Positions 55,183 to 64,000 of a stretch of DNA of 64,000 nucleotides are shown piece after piece. The notes under the pieces are model-generated. The model was not told the origin of the DNA. It worked only from the letters and a program-made list of their open reading frames with translations, and searched no databases. Made by a program: the position numbers and the translations under genes. This DNA comes from Thereva unica (Eukaryota > Arthropoda > Insecta > Diptera > Therevidae). The stretch covers positions 91,645,975-91,709,974 of the forward strand of contig OX465285.1 in assembly GCA_949987705.1 (NCBI GenBank). The letters run 5' to 3'. How positions within the stretch are numbered: the stretch's first letter is position 1; each line of letters begins with the position of its first letter.

Positions 55183-55599
55183 GAGCCGGCTCTACACGAT
55201 GCGGGGAATGTTTGATTAGAATATTGGCTTCCAACGATTTATTCAACATGGAAAACAGCCCGAACGTCTCCAAACAGGAACGTTGGACGCTTGAGATCGG
55301 TCAGTCATAGTTCGAGCACCGGTCATATGATGCGTCCTACCATCAATATTCCAGCATTGGAGAGAGTTCATAGCTGCGTGTAGAGTCTGTTTAAAGCCGG
55401 CTCTACACGATGCGATGAACGTACATGTGAATGTTGGCTTCTAACCTTTTATTCAATACCGACAACAGCCCGAGCATGCCAAACACCAACGTTGCACGCT
55501 TGACTGTGGATACTCGTAGTTCGAGCATAGACTATACGATGCGTCCTACCCTCAAGAGTCCAACGATGGAGGGTGTTCATAGCATCGTGTAGAGTCGAC
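55183..55599. mobile_element. Two adjacent TTAA-type MITEs (copies B and C)
   Basis: Copy B (55183-55390) and copy C (55395-55599) each start AGCCGGCTCTACACGATGC or nearly so and end with its inverse. They are separated by a single TTAA (55391-55394), and another TTAA follows copy C (55600-55603). Both share the CCAACGTT-rich interior with copy A at 12636. Confidence 0.8.
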
Positions 55600-55859
55600 T
55601 TAAGCTGAATGATTTCATAGTTGACACCACGTTGGGGAAAAGACAAAATGAAGACAATCTGCCATCGTCAGCATCAGATGTCAATGCTTCTGAGCATTGG
55701 AGGACAAGTGTATATCCAAGTTTTAGACAATGTTATTAACCAGTTCAAAAATAGATTTGCGAACCTATGCTAAATGCTAAAAAACGAAGAAAATTATAAT
55801 TTTGCTCATGCTTTGAACCTATATATATTCCAAACAGAGTCACTCATGTTTTTACTCTT

Positions 55860-56640
55860 TATACTAACTAAAAGAAGACACATTTAATCCAAACTCTCTC
55901 TCAAGAAATTAGAAAAAACAAAATTAAAAATTTCAAATTAAAATACAAATTACAATTTCTTTTCAAAAACCAAAAATTACAATAATTCTCATTTTTCTCA
56001 CATGGAAGTTTTATGGAAGCATGGCAGAATTCTCATTAATTTTTGTTTTATACAATCTTTGTTTTCTTTAAATATTACACTTTTTTCATCATTATTACAC
56101 AATTTTTAACAAATATTATTTTTTTTGTGCAATAAATTTCATATTTATGCTTTTATTTATCTTTTGTACTTCTGTTGCACATTTAAATGAAACAAATACA
56201 AATCATTCTTTATTTTTTAATTATTTGTTTGTTTCTTCTTGTTTTTGTTTTGTAAATTCAGTTGGAGTTTTAATCTTTTAATTTTCATTATTTAGTATAC
56301 ATTTGTATATTATAATCGTATTTTGAAATGTGGCGTTTGTTAACGTTAGTAATTAATATTAATTAATAATGTTTTATTTTGGTTGTCTTTTTTTGGTTTT
56401 TTATTACTGTGTGGAAGCAAATGTTTCTTGGAAGTATGCATGTATTTTGTTTGGTTTTGTTTTGTTTGTTTAAAGTTATCAATATTATATTTGGCAAGGA
56501 CCCTGAGTTGAACTGGTTTCTCATACTTTGTTAATGTTTAAAATATGAGCAATAAAAAAATTTGGGTTTTGTTTCTTGTTCATTTTTTAAATATAATTCT
56601 GTTAAATTCTCAAAAATTATGTATGGTATTAGTAAATAAA
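55860..56640 (-). other. A/T-rich block 2, no gene
   Basis: Same base pattern as 52140-53640 (T-rich plus strand, GTTTTGTTTTG motifs). No ORF or repeat recognised. Possible part of a minus-strand 3' UTR. Confidence 0.3.
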
Positions 56641-57924
56641 ATATTCAAATGAAATACATATCATAGCAGCAAAGAAATAAATAATAATCTTGATTACAAA
56701 AGAGTTTATTTGTTGCTGGGTTTCCAATTGGTACATTTACTCTTCTCTTAGTCCTCAGTTCATCTTTACATCATCCAAAAGTAATAGAGAACTATTTAGC
56801 CAAGAGAAGTAGTACCATCGTTTTTCTTCGAAGATGTTTATAGAGGAAACAATCAAATTAAAATTATTTGTCATTTAATCAATAGATACTGGGGGTTTGT
56901 CTGTAACACATCATTTATACTATGGATCACAATCCAAATTAAATTAATCCAATAGTGGTAGGGCTGTTTGATTCTCTTCTGATGAACTATGATTAGTTAG
57001 CTTCGTTTCAGTAGTTAGCTTCGCTTTATGGGGAATTTAGATAGCATGCATCAACTAAAAAAGAAATATTGTTCAAGCTCAAGTTCCAAGTTCAAGATTT
57101 TTTTTGACAAAAACGGCAGATCATCTGTTTGAGAACCGTGCAGCTCGTCTAACTTAGTTTGCTTGCAAGGTTCAAGTACTGTATTTGATCGAAGGTAGTG
57201 TCCGATAGTAAGTAAGCTTTAGTTTACAGAAAGTAGAGAGAGTAAAAAACGACAGAAACTATGAAACTATGAATATATGAAAGTGACAAAAACTCTGCTG
57301 AAAAATGCATGGCCAAATGGGAGTCTATTATACGCCTAGATGAAAACAAGAAACATTTTGGTGAAAATGGAAATTAACTACAAAGAACTGATGATTATGC
57401 GGAGAAATTTGAAAGGCGTAAAACCATATGCCGGCACGATCACATTTTTCATTTCTAGAGCACTTTGTGGGTGCGCTGGAGGCCTATTAGCATCTATTTG
57501 TAAGCGATTAATAGTTATTCTGTTTGCATATCATCAGATTACTTCATGACTAGTATAAAACCAAGACATTTTTGCACAATATCAAGAATTCTCACTTTTT
57601 TTTAATTTTTTCTTAGAGAAAACTTTCGCGAAAGCATTCTACTAAAAATCATGCTGCTGGATTGGAAACAAGATGGGAAAATATTTCATCAGCGCTCTCA
57701 ATGGTTAGTAAGCTTATACAAGAATCTGAAAGAGATGTGCTATGTTTATCCAGTAATAATTAACACACGCGTTCCCTTCCATCCAAAAGAGAAATAGGAA
57801 CTGTAAGCAGGCTCGCCATAGAACCTTGCGAGGCCTGGATCTAAAATAAGTTTCTTGATTCCCGAACAGATCTAAAGTTACACAGTGTAGCCTAGAACGG
57901 AACGGCCTTAGGGTATTGGCTACT
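56641..57924. other. Non-coding stretch, nothing recognised
   Basis: Short unrelated ORFs only (for example 57340-57549). I see no transposon motif. Confidence 0.4.
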
Positions 57925-58080
57925 AGGGATACGGAATCGGTACTCCATTCTTTTCTCAACTTTCGATTCTACTCATATCTGTACTCGATACTCTTGACCG
58001 AATCCTTTTACTAGTACCATTCCTTATAGAGTAGAATCGAGTACAGAGTACAATTTACATTCAAGTCAGAATTCAAGCTA
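57925..58080. repeat. CTAGGGATACGGAATCGGTA repeat
   Basis: Shares its end with 21660-21764 in inverse orientation. Repeated GTACTCGATACTC/GAATCGAGTAC motifs follow, and 58500-58620 has similar sequence. Confidence 0.55.
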
Positions 58081-58168
58081 ACTCCAAGTTTATCTCAGTA
58101 GTGAGTATTTCTCATATAAACGCTTTACACATGTGTGTATTTTTTTGCTTTAAATTGATGAGGAGTTA

Positions 58169-58316
58169 GGTCCGTTTACATCCTAAACGCAAAGTAGAAA
58201 CGCAAATTGCATTGTCGAAGTTTGTTTGCAATCCATGTTCATGTAACAGAGAGAAAAGCACACAAATTGCTGTGCGATGAAAGAGCTCCAATTTGCGTTT
58301 GAGATGTAAACGGGCC
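58169..58316. mobile_element. 148-bp MITE (GGYCCGTTTACATC ends)
   Basis: Inverted ends GGTCCGTTTACATCCTAAAC and TTTGAGATGTAAACGGGCC. No coding. A fragment of the same family is at 21478-21530. Flanks TTA and TTT may be a decayed 3-bp duplication. Confidence 0.75.
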
Positions 58317-58821
58317 TTTATAGGTTTGAGTTTACATCCCATGTTAGCTGCGTAAGTATTAGCAATCCGTCCAAAGCGGGAATTGAGAAATGCATACGTT
58401 AAGGCAGGTTTCGTTGAAAGTTATCAGTAACACCAAAGCAAGGATTAACAGGTTTGTCCAAATTTTTGTTCCATGTACCTGAAACATATTCTCTCGTGAG
58501 AGAATAGATATATTTCACAAGAAGTACTCATCGATTCACAAGGAATCGGGTACTTTTGATCAGTAAAACGACTTATTGAGTAATTTATTTTCGATTCTAT
58601 TCTATTACTTTCTGTCAGTTAGGAAATGGTCACTGCTAAAGCAGCTGGAGAATGTGGCATTTCTAGGATTGTTGTGGCATATTTTTCTGGAAATAATATT
58701 CAACAATTGAATACTCCTATAGAAAGGTGTTCGATGGATGAGCCGCTCTTGTGTAGATCATATTAACAAATGAACGTCGTGAAGAAATGGAAGAACTAAT
58801 TAAACTTGGAGGCAAATCTTA

Positions 58822-58972
58822 GGGTGCATTCGAAAATTCAGCCAGTTGCGCAGAATTGGCAGTATCGCAGAATCGGCTGCAGGATATACATATATGGCTC
58901 GTTGCAGAAAATTGATTTTTTGAATGATGTGCTGCCAATTCTGCGCAGCTGGCTGAATTTTCGAATGCAGCC
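58822..58972. mobile_element. 151-bp hairpin MITE with TTA duplication
   Basis: Ends GGGTGCATTCGAAAATTCAG and TGAATTTTCGAATGCAGCC are inverted repeats of about 40 bp. TTA flanks both sides (58819-58821 and 58973-58975). The size and the TTA target fit PIF/Harbinger-type MITEs. Confidence 0.82.
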
Positions 58973-59059
58973 TTATAAACCGAGGATCCTGAACTGGAAG
59001 AAACTGCACAGAACTAAAATCTGTTACACATTATAGATTTCTTCTGTGCGCTATATGTC

Positions 59060-60480
59060 TCCTGAAGAATTTACGGAGACTGAACAAAAAAATTAAATAA
59101 ATAAAACAAACAAAATAAATCTTGAAAAAATTTTCTTATATTAAACAACATTTTTTGTTTCTCCATTAAACTAAAAAAAAATAAAATAAAAATAAAAAAT
59201 AAAATAAAAATTAATAATAATAAATTTAAATGCAATAATGTATCTTGAAGTAGATTTTCGTGACAAAAAAATATAATAATAATAATAATAAAAATAATTA
59301 TTATAAAATAAAATAACTCTTAAATACAAAAAACTATGTATAAAAAAGGGACAAAATAAATGTAAAAAAAAAACATAAAATCCTTTGCTGTATATAATAT
59401 AATGTATATAAAACAAATTCTTCCTTAAAATATCCTATTTAAAAAAATATATAATAATTAAACGAAAATATTTGAGAATTTGAGGTAGTTCAAGGTAATT
59501 GTTTTTTTTTCTTTTTTTTTTTGAAAAATTGGAAGTACATTTTTTTTGTTTTTTAAAATACATACATCTAAATTTATTTATTTTTTTCTTCTATTTTATA
59601 AATTTTTATTTTTGTATATTGCATCTTAACTAAAATAAGTATTTTCTCCTTTTTTTTAATATTTTTTTTTGTTTATTTCTTTATTTTTAATAATCCAAAT
59701 AAAAATCGATTTTGTATTTTTTTATCATTTATGTATAAAAAAAGAATTTTCGTTTCCATTTTTCTAAATTTCAGAATCATGGATTTGTTTTTTAGTTTTA
59801 ATTTTAAATAAATTTACTTTATTATTACTTTTTTGTTCACCATTTTTTTATTTATTTGTTATCTAAATTGGCAAGAAATGGAAGTATATTCTTATGTTTT
59901 TTGTAAAAAAAATATTATTTCTGTTTTAAGGGTTTTTTAGGGGTTCATTTACACGAAAAAAGAAATGTATGTGGTACGTTGTAATGTGATAAGACTAGTT
60001 GTTCATGGTTTTTTGTTTTGTTTTTATATAAATTGTTTTTATTAATTCTTTTTTTTTCTTGTAACTATTATCACACGGGTAGCTGAAGAGGTGGTAGATA
60101 CTTGTAACACAAATTATCTACTTTTCAGCTACTTAAATATAATTGTAAAAAAAATCTGATATTATTTATGTATATATATAGTAGGTATGTAAATGCGATT
60201 ATTCTTACGACTATTAAGTTTTTTGCTTCGATATCTCTGTTTGACAAAATAAAAAATAATAATAATGATAAAAGATATCTTTTTCTGAGGTAGATTTATA
60301 TATTTATGTTTTATTTTTTGTTGTTGTTGTGTTATGATTAAAAAATGCAATTGTAGCGATTTGTTTTGTAAATTTTAATCATGTTTGTTTTGTTTTTTCA
60401 AATTGTTTTAAAATCGCTTTATTTACTTATTTACAAATTCGTAGACAAAACCTGAGTCATTCTAAAAAACGTAAGCAAGT
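59060..60480 (-). other. A/T-rich block 3
   Basis: No ORF of substance. A-rich at the left, T-rich at the right on the plus strand. It contains the stem-loop at 60079-60132. Candidate 3' UTR sequence of a minus-strand gene, by composition only. Confidence 0.3.
60079..60132. ncRNA. Candidate miRNA-like stem-loop
   Basis: GTAGCTGAAGA (60079-60089) pairs with TTTTCAGCTAC (60122-60132) including one G-U pair. After a 4-nt bulge GTAGATA pairs with TATCTAC, and TTGT with ACAA closes the loop. The whole is 54 nt with about 22 pairs and stands out in an A/T-rich surrounding. It could be a pre-miRNA (either strand) or a structured 3' UTR element. I do not recognise a known seed. Confidence 0.4.
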
Positions 60481-60779
60481 TGCGTTTATGGGTCTCGGCA
60501 CCTCGAAGGTGACTCAGCACATGCGTTCCCTGAATGTATTCGAATCGATCGAATTTTAACTAAAGTTTTCACAGGGTCGAGAGCAATAATCTTTGGACTA
60601 CCGTACCCTGATCGACTGATATAAAGAAAAGAAACATCTATCAAATCTGGCTTTGAACCGCAATGTATCAAACGCTTTTGTTTTATGTCTTTTATATCTT
60701 TTAAACTTGGTAATCTTTCAATATATGTAGTGTATCGTATCTCGTATTATATAACCCTTTTATTATTTGGTTCATCGCA

Positions 60780-60985
60780 GGTTCAACGGTGGTCGAATTC
60801 AAACTGGGTCCACTCAACCCAACTCAGCTCTCCTATCTGGGTCGAGTTGATATTTCGCCTCATATACACGTGGTTTGATTACAGATTAACCCAAAGTGAA
60901 TTCAACTCGACATCATATACGTTGGTCGAAATTTCAATTCAACCCCGACTCGACTTTTCAACCTAGTCATAAACGGGGTAATAGT
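60780..60985. repeat. CAACTC-rich dispersed repeat
   Basis: GTCGAATTCAAACTGGGTCC, then AACTCGACATCATATACG and finally CAACCTAGTCATAAACGGGG. The same end as 13690-13815. Confidence 0.65.
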
Positions 60986-61742
60986 GCATCGTATCCCTGC
61001 TTGTTACGTATTTTTTCTCACAATTTGGGTGTAAGTGTTTAAAATATTTCGAACAAGTATTGAAAAGCAGGGAACATGGTTTGAAACAAGTAAATTCTAA
61101 GTTTAAGCTGTCAATGATTATGTAGTAGCACGCTTAGTCTGAAGGAATAAGTGATTCGGGCAGTGCTGAAGGAGGTGGTTATGAATCTTGTGTTTAAACT
61201 CTTGGTTATGGTATTAAACGGCTAAATCAACAGGATATAGTGAATGGACTCCTTTTAAGGAAAGTATTGATGAAATGACTGGCTGAAGACAGGTACGAAT
61301 AATAGTGGTAATTTTGTTTAAATTTGGTTTATTTTTATGAAAACTAGCTGGAAGCCCGATAAGACGATAAGGAGTGATGTTGCAACCTGAAGGCTGATCC
61401 TCGAATAGGACGCCTCCCACTTCTCGCTACCAATCTCCTACTATATCCTTGAAATGATAACGCTACTAACTTTGAGTGAATGCCGGGCAATACTGCGGGG
61501 AAAAGGAGAACGATTGCAGTAGATGAAAGAGAACGCAACCTTCAAAGCCTACCAAGCCTAAATGTAATGTTATCGCGTTGAGGGCCGCATGGAAGTTTAC
61601 AGCTTTTGCACTGTCGTTTACAGATCTCCTCTGGGCACCAGACGCACCTAGTTGTATAAAGTCTTATCCTGATATGGAGGTTCTGACAGGATGGACCTTC
61701 CTTTCATACCATGCTTATAGAACTTTTATGTACAAGTTATAT

Positions 61743-61846
61743 TCAGGCCTATTCTGAACTCCACTGGAATCGATGCCGCTGGAATTCCCTTAGAATCGTA
61801 TGCTATCAATGTAAGAAAATTCCAGCGGAGTTCAGAATAGGCCTGA
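61743..61846. repeat. Short inverted repeat (28-bp arms)
   Basis: TCAGGCCTATTCTGAACTCC at 61743 onward and GGAGTTCAGAATAGGCCTGA ending at 61846 are complementary with one mismatch over 28 bp. Probable small MITE. Target duplication not clear. Confidence 0.75.
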
Positions 61847-61949
61847 TTGTATTCATCGGTCTGGAACTGGTTATTGGGGCACAAACTAATTTGTTGAAGA
61901 AGGCCCTTGCCCATCGGATTTGGATAAAATACACCATAGGCTGGAGATC

Positions 61950-62330
61950 GGGGTTTGGATTGGTCAACTCTAAGTGTATCCTACCTGTGTCGTCTCTTAA
62001 CGCGGTTAAGAAAGTGTTGTTGCGCGGTAGAAAGGATGCCAAGACACTTGCTGGCTTGATTAACACACACTGCGCCCTGAATTATCACTTATGAAGGATA
62101 TCATGGTTGAAGGACGCCACCAGCAGGTTTTACCTTGAGAGGGATGAATCTGCCCTTCATGTTCTTTGCGGTAGCTCGTACAGTCGAGTTTAGGCGATAA
62201 GCCATTTGACAGATTTATAAACCAGTTCAAGTGGCTTGGCCTACAAATATGAAGTGAAGGAGTTTAGTACAATAGGACAAGCGAAGTGGCCTCAGAATTT
62301 TTGGACCCAATACCTCACCAAAGAAGAGGA
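61950..62330 (+). pseudogene. LINE ORF2 C-terminal (RNase H tail) fragment
   Basis: Reads KDAKTLAGLINTHCALNYHL, then frame-shifted FYLERDESALHVLCGSS. It matches the LTGHCxLNYHL...CRxCxEExETxxHxLCxC end of LOA/Jockey-like ORF2, with stops. Confidence 0.6.
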
Positions 62331-62900
62331 CGAAGAAGGCCCAAACAATGCCAGACCTGGCTCGATTAGGTTGAGCTTGCATCATGTGCTGCCTCAAGAG
62401 CCTGAAGCAGATTTTTATTTTTTTTACGTGAAAAAACTAAGCTTAGGAGTCACCCTTTGCACTATTAGTCCGTCATGTCGTTCATGTCAAAGTGAAATGT
62501 CCAGTAGTAAGCTTAGTTTGAAGGATAGAAAAGGTTAGAGGGGGTCTGGAGGGTGCTGGAGTATACGTCGTTGAACCTTACGTGTGGGCTTAAGATGTTT
62601 TAAGAGTTGGGAAATACTGACTGCGGGAGATTATTCCACAATCGAGTTGTTCTATTAATAAACGAACTTCTAAACCGTATTGTGAAGGGATTGGGGTTGA
62701 GCCGAGCGGTCAAGTCTTGAGTTGCGGGAAAAATATTGCCGTGTAGACAGGAGGTCCTGAATTTCAGTATTATGAATTATGTGTCGTTTGGCCCTTTGCA
62801 CCGCAGATTGAATACGCGGATTTGGAAATACAAGAACGTTTGGACGTTCCAAGACCAAGAGGCTTAATTTCTTAAATAAATCAGTCACCCTTTGAAATGT
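62331..62900. other. Non-coding stretch, nothing recognised
   Basis: No supportable gene or repeat. It lies between the LINE tail and the next A/T-rich block. Confidence 0.4.
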
Positions 62901-64000
62901 TTATCTTGATAATACTATCAGTTACTAAATCGATAACAAATTTTAGTTGGCGTTTGTTAATGCTACGTAATTATTTCCAGCTAATATCGAGATTAATTTA
63001 ATTCAGCATAAACATTTTGTCCTATTCAGCAAACTGCTTACAACACCTTCTAAAATATTTTTAAACAGAAAATGCCGCTTTAGCTTTTCTTAATCGTTTA
63101 ACAAAACTATTTTTAAACAAAATTATGATATTGACACGATTTTTACAACGAATTTTGCAATAATTTTTATAAAATTCAAATAAAAGAAAGAAAGAGAAAA
63201 AGATTTAAGGAATGGAACTACAATATTTTGATGGAATGTTGAAATTAATATATTTATTTTTATATTTTTTTGTTAAATAATAAAAATAAAAAGTTAAAAA
63301 TAAAATAAAATCCTGAATATTTTCAATTCAATATTAGTTTTCTCTTTCAATCCTTTCCATTTCGATTAAACAAATTAACAAAACATTTAATATCGCTTAT
63401 AAAATTGCATTTTTTTTTACATAACATAAACTTTTGTAAATTCTTTCTACACGTGCTTGGAGAGAGGTCTAAATATTTCATCGCCTCCGCCTTAATTGAA
63501 TATCTGTGTGTATGTGGGTTTGATTTATTTGTTTGAGTACGTGTTTGTTACATTCATTTTTTTTTTTTGTTTAAACATAAAAATGGCACAATTGAATTTT
63601 ATGTTTCTTGTTTTATTTTTATATTTTTTAAATTTTTTTCTTAGTTTGTACATAAAACCTTGTCTTGATTAAATTTTGTTTTATCATTTTGTTTTTTGTT
63701 TTAAGTATGTATATATAAATATTTGTCTTTTTTTTTTAAATATTTTTCTTGCTCTATGGCATTTTGTTTTATTTTAAAAAAAATGTTTTGTTTTGTTTTA
63801 TTAACAAATATAAATATACTATACATATTATCTCAATCAATGATTAAAATATACATAGAATGCATTTTTTTTTCTTTAAATTTTGCATGTTTTTCGTTTT
63901 TATTTTTACTTTTGTTTTTATATATATATACTTTGTTTTATGTTCAATTTTTATATCTATTTAAAAATTTGTTCATAGTAATATTGTTGTTTTTTTGTGT
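62901..64000 (-). other. A/T-rich block 4, runs off the window
   Basis: Strong A/T bias without ORFs, with a T-rich plus strand like 52140-53640. A lone less-biased patch near 63440-63520 (CTACACGTGCTTGGAGAGAG) could be a conserved 3' UTR segment. The identity of any gene to the right cannot be seen. Confidence 0.3.

Noticed and set aside
59171..59416. Tyr/Phe-rich 81-codon ORF
   Set aside because: Translation of A/T simple sequence.

Overview
The window is animal nuclear DNA, most likely from a brachyceran fly. A tephritid or related family is a guess from the Ly6 and gustatory-receptor genes and from the short ATGTATGT runs. Host coding sequence is sparse, about 2.6 kb in 64 kb. Nearly everything else that can be read is transposon debris inside introns and intergenic DNA.

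Host genes. Three head-to-tail plus-strand genes encode small, secreted, probably GPI-anchored Ly6/three-finger proteins: Ly6-1 (exons 3234-3291, 8762-8926, 10811-11103), Ly6-2 (14316-14373, 29484-29642, 33232-33473) and Ly6-3 (39046-39103, 48336-48494, 48872-49116). All have the same plan: a 58-nt first coding exon for the signal peptide, a second exon with the CW-x-C start of the domain, and a third exon with the remaining cysteines, the final CN and a hydrophobic tail. Every intron is in phase 1. They are tandem duplicates. Intron 1 of Ly6-2 starts with GC, not GT. A two-exon gustatory receptor gene of 388 codons lies on the minus strand (19129-20354) inside that 15.1-kb intron.

Layout. 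1-3.2 kb: LINE ORF1 remains and the Ly6-1 upstream region. 3.2-11.4 kb: Ly6-1. 11.4-14.3 kb: repeat-rich spacer. 14.3-33.5 kb: Ly6-2, with a hAT-type element, a dead mariner, LINE pieces, the receptor gene and a 264-bp hairpin. 33.5-39 kb: RTE-like and other LINE remains. 39-49.2 kb: Ly6-3, whose first intron holds a 2.8-kb terminal-inverted-repeat element carrying two nested hairpin insertions, one a 1.5-kb palindrome. 49.4-64 kb: MITEs and LINE fragments alternating with four very A/T-rich blocks that may be parts of a long 3' UTR of a minus-strand gene to the right of the window.

Most unusual structures: (a) the 264-bp near-perfect hairpin built of 28-bp modules (24661-24924); (b) the 1.5-kb fold-back at 44031-45535, whose loop carries a third copy of the arm end, with paralogous host copies in this window supplying empty sites; (c) a short miRNA-like stem-loop at 60079-60132; (d) the GC-AG intron of Ly6-2. 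I see no complete autonomous transposon, CRISPR array, rRNA or tRNA. Splice sites and repeat borders were read by eye. No alignment or database search was run.
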